A stretch of DNA of 64,000 nt from Aromatoleum evansii (lineage in GTDB: Bacteria > Pseudomonadota > Gammaproteobacteria > Burkholderiales > Rhodocyclaceae): NCBI RefSeq assembly GCF_012910805.1, contig NZ_WTVK01000023.1, positions 1 to 64,000 of the forward strand, in the 5' to 3' direction. The position numbers and the translations under genes were made by a program. Shown one piece after another: positions 28,504 to 37,260 of the stretch; positions within the stretch are counted from its first letter, which is position 1; each line of letters starts with the position of its first letter. Under the pieces are notes generated by a model that had not been told where the DNA came from, made no database searches, and worked only from the letters and a program-made list of their open reading frames with translations.

Positions 28504-31500
28504 TCAGGACCTGGCCTTGGGAACTCCCCGCAAGTCTAGCGTGAAGGGGAACTCCGCGTTGCGTCGCACGGGTTCGATATTCAGGGGACGGCTGCCGGGC
28601 GTGTGGCCCATGCGGAAGAAGCGCGCAAGACGGCGCGATTCGGCTTCGAAGGCATTGACCGGGAAAGTATCGTGGCTGCGCCCGCCGGGGTGGGCGACGT
28701 GGTATTGCGCGCCGCCGAGTGAGCGCTTCATCCAGGTGTCGACGAGGTCGAACACCAGCGGCACATCGACACCGATGGTCGGGTGCAGGCAGGACGCCGG
28801 TTGCCACGCGCGGTAGCGCACGCCGGCGACCGCCTCGCCGACGGTGCCGGTCGCCTGCAAGGGCAGCGCCGCGCCGTTGACCGCCAGCACGTAGCGGTCC
28901 GGCGCCATGCCGCTCACCTTGACCTGCAGGCGCTCGAGCGAAGAGTCGACGTAGCGCACGGTGGCACCGGCACCGCCCTCCTCGCCCATCACGTGCCAGG
29001 GTTCGAGGGCGTGGCGCAATTCGACCTCGATGCCGCGCACGGCGAAGTCGCCGACCTTGGGGAAGCGGAACTCGAAATGCGGTGCGAACCATTCCTGCCG
29101 GATCGGCAGGCCGAAGTCGTTCATCTCGGCGATGACGTCGGCGAAGTCCTGCTCGACGAAGTGCGGCAGCATGTAGCGGTCGTGCAGTTCCGTGCCCCAG
29201 CGCACGAGGCGCTCCGGGGCGTAGGGCTGCTGCCAGAAGCGCGCGACGAGCCCGCGCAGCAGCAGTTGCTGGGTGAGCGACATGCGCGCGTGCGGCGGCA
29301 TCTCGAAGGCGCGCAGTTCGAGCAGGCCGTGGCGGCCGGCGGGGCCGTCGGGCGAATACAGCTTGTCGATGCAGAACTCGGCGCGGTGGGTGTTGCCGCT
29401 GACGTCGATGAGCAGGTTGCGCAGCAGTCGGTCGACGAGCCAGGGCGGACATTGCTCGGAGTGTTGTCCACTGAGGCCGATCTGCCGCTCCAGCTCGCGA
29501 AAGGCGATCTCGATCTCGTACACCGAATCATTGCGCGCCTCGTCGATGCGCGGCGCCTGCGAGGTCGGGCCGATGAAGAGGCCGGAAAAGAGATAGGACA
29601 GCGAGGGGTGGTTGTGCCAGTAGCCGATCAGGCTCCTGAGCAGGTCGGGCCGGCGCAGGAAGGGCGAGTCGGCGGTGGTCGCGCCGCCCAGCACGAAATG
29701 GTTGCCGCCGCCGGTGCCGCTGTGACGCCCGTCTAGCATGAATTTCTCGGTCGACAAGCGCGACTCGCGCGCGGCCTCGTAGAGGTGGGTGGTGCGCTCG
29801 ACGAGTTCGTCCCAGCTGGCGGCCGGGTGGATGTTGACCTCGATCACGCCGGGGTCGGGCGTGATGCTGAAATGCGCGAGGCGCGGGTCGGCGGGCGGCG
29901 CATAGCCTTCGAGGATGACCGGCTGGCCGAGCGCCGCGGCGGTGGCCTCGACGGCGGCGACGATCGCGAGGTAGTCGTCGAGCGCGCCGGTGGGCGGCAT
30001 GAAGATGTACAGGGTGCCTTCGCGCGCCTGCGCGCACATCGCGGTGCGCGTGATCCACGCGGCCGATTCGTGCTTGCCCGGCACGCGCATGGCTGCGGCG
30101 GCCGCGCCCTCCCCCACCGCGGCGCGCGCCGGATGGTCCCGCAGCTGACGGCGCACTTCGGCATGCGTTGCGAGCGGCGGGAAGGCTTGCGTCGGGTCGG
30201 GCTGATGCAGGTAGGGATAGTCCCTCTTGCTCACCCAGGGTTGCGAGTCGAGCGGCAGGCGGTAGCCGAGCGGCGAGTCGCCGGGGATCAGGTAGCAGCG
30301 TTCGGAGCGCAGGAACCACGAGCCGCTGACCCAGTGTCCGGCGGCATCGCGCGCGATCGGCAGCACGGCGCCGGCGGCGTTCGACAGGCCGTGCGAGAAC
30401 ACGCGCATCAGGCGCTCGCGCTCGATCGGATCGTCGAGCCGGGCATCGAAGGGATCGACGTTGGCCGGCAGGCGGCGCTCGCGCCACAGGTAGTAGAAGA
30501 CGTCCTCGAAGGCGTCGAACACGTATTTCGGGTGGAGCGCGAGCCGCTCGGCGACACCGGCGAGGAAGCGGTTCGCGAGGGCGGCGTCGGCGCCGGCGGG
30601 ATTGCGCTCGTCGCCGTACAGCGCCGCGTCGCGCCACATCGGCTCGCCGTCGCGGCGCCAGAAGGCGTTCAACGACCAGCGCGGGAGCTGTTCGCCGGGA
30701 TACCACTTGCCCTGGCCGAAGTGCATCAGCCCCTGCGCGCCGTATTTCTCGCGCAGGCGGTGGTAGAGGTCGGCGGCGCGCAGGCGCTTCGTCGGCCCCA
30801 TCGCGGTGGTGTTCCATTCGTCGCCGTCGGGATCGTCGACAGCAACGAAGGTCGGCTCGCCGCCCATCGTGAGGCGCACGTCGTGGGCCGCGAGTTCAGC
30901 ATCGATCGCGTGCCCCAGGGCCTCGATGCGCGCCCATTGTTCTTCCGCGTAGGGCTTGGTGACGCGCGGCGCCTCCCGGATGCGCTCGACCTTCATCGCA
31001 TGGTCGAAATCGCATTCGCATTCGCATTCGTCGATGACGCCACTGACCGGCGCGGCCGACGAGGGCTCGGGGCTGCACGCGAGCGGGATGTGGCCTTCGC
31101 CGGCGAAGAGACCGGAGGTCGGGTCGAGGCCGATCCAGCCCGCGCCGGGCAGATAGACCTCGCACCACGCGTGCAGATCGGTGAAATCGGCCTCTGGGCC
31201 GCTCGGACCGTCGAGCGACTTCACGTCGGCGGTGAGCTGGATCAGGTAGCCGGACACGAAGCGCGCCGCGAGCCCCAGATGGCGCAGCAGCTGCACCAGC
31301 AGCCAGGCCGAGTCGCGGCACGAGCCGCTGCCCTTCTCGAGCGTTTCCTCGGGTGTCTGGACGCCCGGCTCGAGGCGGATCAGGTAGGCGATGTCCTGCT
31401 GCAACTGCGCGTTGAGGTCGACAAGAAAGTCGACGGTGCGGCGCCTGTCACGCGGAATCGCTCCCAGATACGCCGCGAAACGTTCGCCCAGCCCCGTACC

Positions 31501-31869
31501 GACGCTCATGCGGTGCAGGTAGGGCGCGAGCTCGATGCGCTGTTCCGCGTTGTACGCGAGGGGGTATTCCTCGGCCTCGGGTTCGAGGAAGAAGTCGAAC
31601 GGGTTCAGCACCGCCATCTCGGCGACGAGGTCGACTTCGACGCGGAACTCCCGCGTCTTGTCCGGGAAGACGAGGCGCGCGAGATAGTTGCTCTGCGGAT
31701 CCTGCTGCCAGTTGATGAAGTGCGTGGCTGGCAGCACCTTCAGCGAATACGACAGGATGCGCGTGCGGCTGTGCGGGCACGGTCGAAGGCGCACGACCTG
31801 CGGTCCGAGCTGGACCGGGCGGTCGTACTTGTAGTGGGTGACGTGGTTCAGGGCGACGTGGATCGACAC
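28504..31869 (-). CDS. Large transglutaminase-like protein with DUF2126
   Basis: The 1,121-residue protein begins MSIHVALNHVTHYKYDRPVQL, has a transglutaminase core at about residues 150-270 with Cys in GSGSCRDSAWLLVQ, His in DLHAWCEVYLPGAGW and Asp in GLDPTSG, then a long DUF2126 region to the C-terminus. DUF2126 contains family signatures MGGEPTFVAVDD and RHSGTGGGNHFVLGG. The fusion is a regular companion of permuted ATP-grasp and alpha-E proteins. It lies eight bases before the fusion gene. Predicted to be a peptidase or ligase acting on the product of the ATP-grasp enzymes. Confidence 0.94.
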   Translation of the reverse strand: MSIHVALNHVTHYKYDRPVQLGPQVVRLRPCPHSRTRILSYSLKVLPATHFINWQQDPQSNYLARLVFPDKTREFRVEVDLVAEMAVLNPFDFFLEPEAEEYPLAYNAEQRIELAPYLHRMSVGTGLGERFAAYLGAIPRDRRRTVDFLVDLNAQLQQDIAYLIRLEPGVQTPEETLEKGSGSCRDSAWLLVQLLRHLGLAARFVSGYLIQLTADVKSLDGPSGPEADFTDLHAWCEVYLPGAGWIGLDPTSGLFAGEGHIPLACSPEPSSAAPVSGVIDECECECDFDHAMKVERIREAPRVTKPYAEEQWARIEALGHAIDAELAAHDVRLTMGGEPTFVAVDDPDGDEWNTTAMGPTKRLRAADLYHRLREKYGAQGLMHFGQGKWYPGEQLPRWSLNAFWRRDGEPMWRDAALYGDERNPAGADAALANRFLAGVAERLALHPKYVFDAFEDVFYYLWRERRLPANVDPFDARLDDPIERERLMRVFSHGLSNAAGAVLPIARDAAGHWVSGSWFLRSERCYLIPGDSPLGYRLPLDSQPWVSKRDYPYLHQPDPTQAFPPLATHAEVRRQLRDHPARAAVGEGAAAAAMRVPGKHESAAWITRTAMCAQAREGTLYIFMPPTGALDDYLAIVAAVEATAAALGQPVILEGYAPPADPRLAHFSITPDPGVIEVNIHPAASWDELVERTTHLYEAARESRLSTEKFMLDGRHSGTGGGNHFVLGGATTADSPFLRRPDLLRSLIGYWHNHPSLSYLFSGLFIGPTSQAPRIDEARNDSVYEIEIAFRELERQIGLSGQHSEQCPPWLVDRLLRNLLIDVSGNTHRAEFCIDKLYSPDGPAGRHGLLELRAFEMPPHARMSLTQQLLLRGLVARFWQQPYAPERLVRWGTELHDRYMLPHFVEQDFADVIAEMNDFGLPIRQEWFAPHFEFRFPKVGDFAVRGIEVELRHALEPWHVMGEEGGAGATVRYVDSSLERLQVKVSGMAPDRYVLAVNGAALPLQATGTVGEAVAGVRYRAWQPASCLHPTIGVDVPLVFDLVDTWMKRSLGGAQYHVAHPGGRSHDTFPVNAFEAESRRLARFFRMGHTPGSRPLNIEPVRRNAEFPFTLDLRGVPKARS

Positions 31870-31975
31870 GCTGGATCTCCGCGGATTGTCGGGGCGTCGC
31901 CGGACGAGCCGCCGGCGACGTTCGGGGATGTGATCTTGTTGTAGAGGCCGGGCGGTCCGCTGCGACGCGGCGCGC

Positions 31976-32704
31976 TCACAGCCAGTCCGGGTTCGGCAGT
32001 TCGGCGAAGGCCTCGCGCAGCCGCTCGCCCCACTGGCTTCGGATCTGTGCGTAGTAGGCGTGGTCCAGGTTGACCGAGATGTGCGACTTGACGGTCAGCG
32101 CGTCGCGCTCGATGACGCACAGGTCGAGCGGCAGGCCCACCGACAGATTCGAGCGGATCGTCGAATCCATCGACACCAGCGCGCACTTGGCGGCGTCGGC
32201 GAGCGTGGAGCCGTACCGCAGCACGCGGTCGATGATCGGCTTGCCATACTTCGATTCGCCGATCTGGATGTAGGGGGTGTCCTCGGTGGCCTCGATGAAG
32301 TTGCCCGCCGCATAGACGTTGAAGAGCCGCGGCGCCTCGCCGAAGATCTGGCCGCCGACGATCAGCGAAGCGTTGAATTCGACACCGAACTCGTGCAGCG
32401 CGTCGGCATCGCGCCGGTGCACCTCGCGCACGACCTCGCCGACGTGGCGCGCCACCTCGAACATGTTGGGCGCGTTGAAGAGGTTGGCCGAATCGGTGAG
32501 CGCGAGCCGCTCGCTGATGATGTTCACCACCGACTGGCTCACCGACAGGTTGCCGGACGTGCACATCACGACCACACGCTCGCCCGGACGCTGCCAGACG
32601 CGCATCTTGCGGAACGTGTTGATGTGGTCGACGCCCGCGTTGGTGCGCGAGTCGGACAGGAACACCAGCCCCTTTTCGAGGCGCATCGCGACACAGTAGG
32701 TCAT
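31976..32704 (-). CDS. Anbu, proteasome-type peptidase (bacterial proteasome homologue)
   Basis: The 242-residue protein starts MTYCVAMRLEKGLVFLSDSRTNAGVDHINTF (part needed only), giving Thr2 as the N-terminal nucleophile after Met removal. This is the Ntn-hydrolase fold related to HslV and the proteasome beta subunit. Anbu is thought to form its own assembly and is typically encoded beside ATP-grasp, alpha-E and transglutaminase genes, exactly as here. It should act in the cytoplasm. Its substrate and any ATPase partner are not known, and no unfoldase gene is adjacent. Confidence 0.93.
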   Translation of the reverse strand: MTYCVAMRLEKGLVFLSDSRTNAGVDHINTFRKMRVWQRPGERVVVMCTSGNLSVSQSVVNIISERLALTDSANLFNAPNMFEVARHVGEVVREVHRRDADALHEFGVEFNASLIVGGQIFGEAPRLFNVYAAGNFIEATEDTPYIQIGESKYGKPIIDRVLRYGSTLADAAKCALVSMDSTIRSNLSVGLPLDLCVIERDALTVKSHISVNLDHAYYAQIRSQWGERLREAFAELPNPDWL

Positions 32705-32775
32705 GGCATTTGCTCGCTTGGTGCCGCGGCCGGAGGGCTCCCGCCGCGGCGGCTCACACGCTTCCCCCGCCCGGC

Positions 32776-33729
32776 TCAGGCGCCGACGAGGAAGTCCTCG
32801 CTGATGCGCACGCTCAGGTCACCGATCGAGTCGATGAAATCGTCCAGCCACGCGTGCAGCCCGCGCTCGAAGATGTCGTCCATGCGGCCGTAACGCAGCG
32901 TCGCGTACAGCTGGCCGGCGCGGCGCACGGTCTCGTCGGAGCGGCTGTTGCGCACCTTGTCCAGGATCTCGACCACCCCTTGCATGCACGAATGCAGCGC
33001 ACGTGGCAGATCCTCGCGCAGGATCAGCAGTTCGGCGACGCGCTCGGGCGTGATCACGTCGCGATAGACCTTTCGATACACCTCGAAGGCCGACACCGAG
33101 CGCAGCAGTGCGCCCCAGTGGTAGAAATCGTTGGCATCTACGAGGTCGTCTCCCTGGCTCTGCTGCGCGCCGGGCAGGCCGTGATACTTCACGTCGAGGA
33201 TGCGCGCGGTGTTGTCGGCGCGCTCGAGCAAGGCCCCTAGCCGAATGAACTGGAAGGCCTCGTCGCGCAGCATCGTGCCAAACATCGCCCCGCGCAGCAG
33301 CGACGCGCGCTGCTTCACCCAGTCGAAGAAGGCCGCGATACCGCCCGAATGGATCTCGGCGAAACTCTGGTCGCGCAGCTGCAGCCAGGTCTCGTTGATC
33401 GTCTCCCACATCTCCGCGGTGAGCGTGCCGCGCACCGCGTGGGCATTCTCGCGCGCCGCACGCAGGCAGCTGTAGATCGACGACGGATGCGTCTCGTCGC
33501 GCACCATGAAATGCAGCACCTTCGTCGCGGTGACCTCGTCGTGCCGCTTCGCGTAGGCGTATTCGAGGCTGTTCAGCGCGATGATCGCGTTCCAGCTGCT
33601 GCGCTCGGTCTCCGCGTCGTGCGGCACGAGCGACATCTGATAATTGACGTCCAGCAGGCGCGCGAGATTCTCCGCGCGTTCGGAATAACGGGCCATCCAG
33701 TAGAGGTGATCGGCGGTACGGCTCAGCAT
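32776..33729 (-). CDS. Alpha-E domain protein (stand-alone)
   Basis: The 317-residue, all-helical protein starts MLSRTADHLYWMARYSERAENLARLLDVN, with the family's conserved Ser-Arg-Thr-Ala...W..RY.ER.EN pattern at the N-terminus. The domain's name comes from its alpha-helices and conserved Glu residues. It almost always accompanies a permuted ATP-grasp protein; here that partner is the upstream gene, 51 bases away. It is homologous to the C-terminal half of the 25880-28495 fusion. The biochemical role is unknown. Confidence 0.93.
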   Translation of the reverse strand: MLSRTADHLYWMARYSERAENLARLLDVNYQMSLVPHDAETERSSWNAIIALNSLEYAYAKRHDEVTATKVLHFMVRDETHPSSIYSCLRAARENAHAVRGTLTAEMWETINETWLQLRDQSFAEIHSGGIAAFFDWVKQRASLLRGAMFGTMLRDEAFQFIRLGALLERADNTARILDVKYHGLPGAQQSQGDDLVDANDFYHWGALLRSVSAFEVYRKVYRDVITPERVAELLILREDLPRALHSCMQGVVEILDKVRNSRSDETVRRAGQLYATLRYGRMDDIFERGLHAWLDDFIDSIGDLSVRISEDFLVGA

Positions 33730-33780
33730 GATCGGGGCTCCGGCGCGGCGGTCGTGGTCGGGGGGCGAAGACGGCAGGAC

Positions 33781-35217
33781 TCAGCGATGCGGTTCGGCAT
33801 GGCCGTTCTCCAGCACCCAGGTGTCCTTGGTTCCGCCGCCCTGCGAGGAATTGACCACCAGCGAGCCCTCCCGCAGCGCCACCCGCGTGAGCCCGCCCGG
33901 CACCAGCGAAACCTCCTTGCCCGAGAGCACGAAGGGCCGCAGGTCGATATGGCGCGGCGCGATGCCGCTGTCGACGTAGGTCGGGCAGGTCGACAGCGCC
34001 AGCGTCGGCTGCGCGATGTACTTGTCCGGGTGCGCGGTGAGCACCGCGCGGAACTGCTCGATCTCGGCCTTGGTCGCCGCCGGCCCGACCAGCATGCCGT
34101 AGCCGCCCGCGCCGTGCACCTCCTTCACGACGAGCTGCGGCAGATGCGCCAGCACGTAGCGCAGGTCGTCCTTCTCGCGGCAGCGCCAGGTGGGCACGTT
34201 GTTGAGGATCGGCTCCTCGCCGAGGTAGAAGCGCACCATCTCGCCGACATAGGGGTAGATCGACTTGTCGTCCGCGACGCCCGTGCCGATCGCATTGCAC
34301 AGCGTCACGCGCCCGGCGCGGTAAGCCTTCAGCAGGCCCGGCACGCCCAGCATCGAATCCGGCCGGAAGACCTGAGGATCGAGGAAGTCGTCGTCGATGC
34401 GGCGATAGATCACGTCCACGCGCTTCGGACCGCAGGTCGTGCGCATGTAGACGGCATCGTGGTCGATGAACAGGTCGCGGCCTTCGACGAGCTCGACGCC
34501 CATCTGCTGGGCGAGGAAGGAATGCTCGAAGTAGGCCGAGTTGAATGCCCCCGGCGTCATCACCACCACCGTCGGATCATCCACGCCGGCCGGCGCCACC
34601 GCACGCAGCGTCTCCAGCAACAGATCGGGGTAGTGCTCGACCGGCGCGATCTTCTGCTGCGCGAAGAGCTCGGGGAAGAGCCGCATCATCATCTTGCGGT
34701 TCTCCAGCATGTAGGACACGCCCGAGGGCACGCGCAGGTTGTCCTCCAGCACGTAGAACTCCCCCGCCCCCGCGCGCACGATGTCCACGCCCGCGATGTG
34801 CGCATAGATGCCGTTGGGCACCTTGAAGCCCTTCATCTCCGGGCGGAACTGCGCGTTGTTGAGCACCTCGTCGGCGGGGATGCGGCCCGCGCGCAGGATG
34901 TCCTGTCCATTGTAGATGTCGCCCAGGAACATGTTCAGCGCCTTCACACGCTGCTTGAGTCCGGCGCGCAGCGTCTTCCATTCCGCATTGGGGATGATGC
35001 GCGGGATGGTGTCGAAGGGAATCAGCCGCTCGGTGCCGGCCTCCTCGCCATACACGGCGAAGGTAATGCCGAGGCGACGGAACGCGAGGTCCGCCTCGGC
35101 CCGCTTGCGCGCCATCACGCCCGGCTGCAACGCACGCGCCCAGTTCTCGAACGGAACATAGTGAGGGCGAATGTCCGCGGCCGAGGTGTGCATTTCATCG
35201 TAGAACGTCGGCGTCAT
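33781..35217 (-). CDS. Circularly permuted ATP-grasp protein (stand-alone)
   Basis: The 478-residue protein most likely starts at the ATG complementing 35215-35217 (MTPTFYDEMHTSAADIRPHY); a start 15 bases upstream is possible. It carries the DUF404/DUF407 signatures VVVMTPGAFNSAYFEHSFLA, DVIYRRIDDDFLDPQVFRPDS and VKEVHGAGGYGMLVGP, the last with the nucleotide-binding Lys. It ends with the SSQGGGTKDTWVLENG segment. It is the first gene of the minus-strand operon. It is parallel to, but diverged from, the N-terminal half of the downstream fusion, implying two related ligase reactions or an old duplication. Confidence 0.93.
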   Translation of the reverse strand: MTPTFYDEMHTSAADIRPHYVPFENWARALQPGVMARKRAEADLAFRRLGITFAVYGEEAGTERLIPFDTIPRIIPNAEWKTLRAGLKQRVKALNMFLGDIYNGQDILRAGRIPADEVLNNAQFRPEMKGFKVPNGIYAHIAGVDIVRAGAGEFYVLEDNLRVPSGVSYMLENRKMMMRLFPELFAQQKIAPVEHYPDLLLETLRAVAPAGVDDPTVVVMTPGAFNSAYFEHSFLAQQMGVELVEGRDLFIDHDAVYMRTTCGPKRVDVIYRRIDDDFLDPQVFRPDSMLGVPGLLKAYRAGRVTLCNAIGTGVADDKSIYPYVGEMVRFYLGEEPILNNVPTWRCREKDDLRYVLAHLPQLVVKEVHGAGGYGMLVGPAATKAEIEQFRAVLTAHPDKYIAQPTLALSTCPTYVDSGIAPRHIDLRPFVLSGKEVSLVPGGLTRVALREGSLVVNSSQGGGTKDTWVLENGHAEPHR

Positions 35218-35465
35218 GTTGTTTCGATCCATACACGTGTGTCGCATATCAGCGAGGACTGTGCCAAACGGGCTCAACCCCGCGATTACAGACACTTACC
35301 ACCATAGCAGAGCCGCGGGTGAATGCACCCGCACCGGACTGGTGCAGGTCCGCGCACAAGGGCGGTGCCCTATCAACCGGGAGCCGGGCAGGGATTTAAA
35401 TTTGCACACATATATTTTGTCCAATAACATTGAACGTCCCTCGAACAGTCAGAGGAGACGATTCC
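35218..35465. promoter_or_regulatory. Divergent gap between the Anbu operon and the NAGGN operon
   Basis: This 248-base region should hold the promoters of both operons. An ACACGTGT palindrome lies at 35233-35240, close to the ATP-grasp start, and a 7-bp hairpin GCGGGTG/CACCCGC at 35315-35332. The last 75 bases are A/T-rich. A weak pair TTGCAC (35402-35407) and TAACAT (35425-35430), 17 bases apart, could serve the NAGGN operon. A good AGAGGAG ribosome site lies at 35451-35457. None of the promoter calls is strong. Confidence 0.4.
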
Positions 35466-37244
35466 ATGTGTGGAATTGCCGGAGAAATCCGCTTCGACCA
35501 AACGGAAGCGGATGCTTCCGCCGTGGGCCGAATGGCCGACACCCTGCGCCCGCGTGGTCCCGATGCCGGCGGCGCGTTTCAGCAGGGCCGCATCGCGCTG
35601 GCCCACCGCCGCCTCAAGATCATCGACCTCAGCGAACGTGCCCAGCAACCGATGGTGGCTGCCGATCTCGGGCTCACGCTGGTGTTCAACGGCTGCATCT
35701 ACAACTACCGCGAACTGCGCGCCGAACTCGAACAGGAAGGCGAGCGCTTCTTCTCCGACGGCGACACCGAGGTGCTGCTGCGCTCCTATCGGCGCTGGGG
35801 TCTCGGCTGCGTCGCGCGCCTGCACGGCATGTTCGCCTTCGCCATCTGGGAGCGCGACAGCGGCCGCGTCGTCATGGCGCGCGATCGCTTCGGCATCAAG
35901 CCGCTATACCTGTCCGAATCGGCCGACGGCAAGCGTCTACGTTTCGCCTCGACCTTGCCGGCAATTCTCGCTGCAGGCGACGTTGACACCCGCATCGACC
36001 CCGTCGCACTGGAACACTATCTGATGTGGCACGCCGTGGTGCCGCCCCCACACACCATGCTGCGCGGCGTGCGCAAGTTGCCACCGGCGACCATCGCGGT
36101 GTTCGAGGCGGACGGGCGCCGCAATGACATGTGTTACTGGAATCCGCCCTTCGCGACCGATAGCGCACTCGTCGACACGCCCTACAAGGAGCGCGAGCGC
36201 ATGCTGCAACTCGCGCTGGAAAAGGCCGTCGAGCGCCGCATGGTGGCGGATGTGCCCGTCGGCGTGCTGCTTTCGGGGGGTGTCGACTCCAGCCTCATCG
36301 TCGCAATGCTGGCCCGCGCCGGCCAGAAGGACCTCAACACCTTCTCCATCGGCTTTGAAGCAGCCAACGGCGAACACGGTGACGAGTTCAAGTACTCCGA
36401 CCTCGTTGCGAAGGAATTCGGCACCCGGCACCACAAGATCCGCGTCGACGGCACGACGCTGCTCGCCAACCTGCCGGACGCCATCCACGCGATGTCCGAG
36501 CCGATGGTGAGCTACGACAACATCGGCTTCTACCTCCTGTCGAAGGAAGTCTCGAAGCACGTCAAGGTGGTGCAGAGCGGCCAGGGGGCCGACGAGGTGC
36601 TCGCAGGCTACCACTGGTATCCGCCGCTGGCGCAAAGCCGGGACGCGGTCGCCGACTACGCCCGGGTCTTCTTCGACCGCGACGAGGACGAATACCTGCG
36701 CACCGTCGTCGAAGCCTATGCGAGCCCCGGTGCGAGCCGCAATTTCATCGCCCGCCACTTCGCACGGCCGGGTGCCGAAACCCCCCTGGACAAGGCCTTG
36801 CGCATCGATGCCACGGTGATGCTCGTCGACGACCCCGTCAAGCGCGTCGACAACATGACCATGGCCTGGGGTCTGGAGGCGCGCGTGCCGTTCCTGGATC
36901 ACGAATTCGTCGAGCTCGCCGCCCGCCTCCCCGCCGCAGACAAGCTCGCCGACGACGGCAAGGGCATCCTCAAGGCGATTGCACGGCGCGTGCTCCCGCG
37001 CGACATCATCGACCGCCCCAAGGGTTACTTCCCCGTGCCGACCCTCAAATACCTCTCGGGCCCGACGCTGGAGTGGGTCAAGGAAGCGCTGCACGGCCCG
37101 GCCGCTCGCGAGCGCGGGCTTTTCCGCCCCGCCTACATCGACCAGCTGCTGGCCGCGCCCGACCGTCACATCACGCCGCTACGCGGCTCCAAGCTGTGGC
37201 AGGTCGCGCTGCTCGAACTGTGGCTGCAGGCGCATGGCATCTGA
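35466..37244 (+). CDS. asnO: N-acetylglutaminylglutamine amidotransferase (asparagine synthase family)
   Basis: The 592-residue protein starts MCGIAGEIRFDQ, so Cys2 becomes the N-terminal nucleophile of a class II glutaminase domain (residues 2 to about 190). The synthase domain follows, with the PP-loop SGGVDSS near residue 275. It resembles AsnB but lies directly before the ngg gene, an arrangement conserved for osmolyte synthesis. It is predicted to amidate the dipeptide N-acetylglutaminylglutamine to give NAGGN. The start at 35466 is decided by the need for Cys2 and the AGAGGAG site; the frame is open 36 bases further upstream. Confidence 0.93.
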   Translation: MCGIAGEIRFDQTEADASAVGRMADTLRPRGPDAGGAFQQGRIALAHRRLKIIDLSERAQQPMVAADLGLTLVFNGCIYNYRELRAELEQEGERFFSDGDTEVLLRSYRRWGLGCVARLHGMFAFAIWERDSGRVVMARDRFGIKPLYLSESADGKRLRFASTLPAILAAGDVDTRIDPVALEHYLMWHAVVPPPHTMLRGVRKLPPATIAVFEADGRRNDMCYWNPPFATDSALVDTPYKERERMLQLALEKAVERRMVADVPVGVLLSGGVDSSLIVAMLARAGQKDLNTFSIGFEAANGEHGDEFKYSDLVAKEFGTRHHKIRVDGTTLLANLPDAIHAMSEPMVSYDNIGFYLLSKEVSKHVKVVQSGQGADEVLAGYHWYPPLAQSRDAVADYARVFFDRDEDEYLRTVVEAYASPGASRNFIARHFARPGAETPLDKALRIDATVMLVDDPVKRVDNMTMAWGLEARVPFLDHEFVELAARLPAADKLADDGKGILKAIARRVLPRDIIDRPKGYFPVPTLKYLSGPTLEWVKEALHGPAARERGLFRPAYIDQLLAAPDRHITPLRGSKLWQVALLELWLQAHGI

Positions 37245-37260
37245 GCAGAAAGGAGGCACG

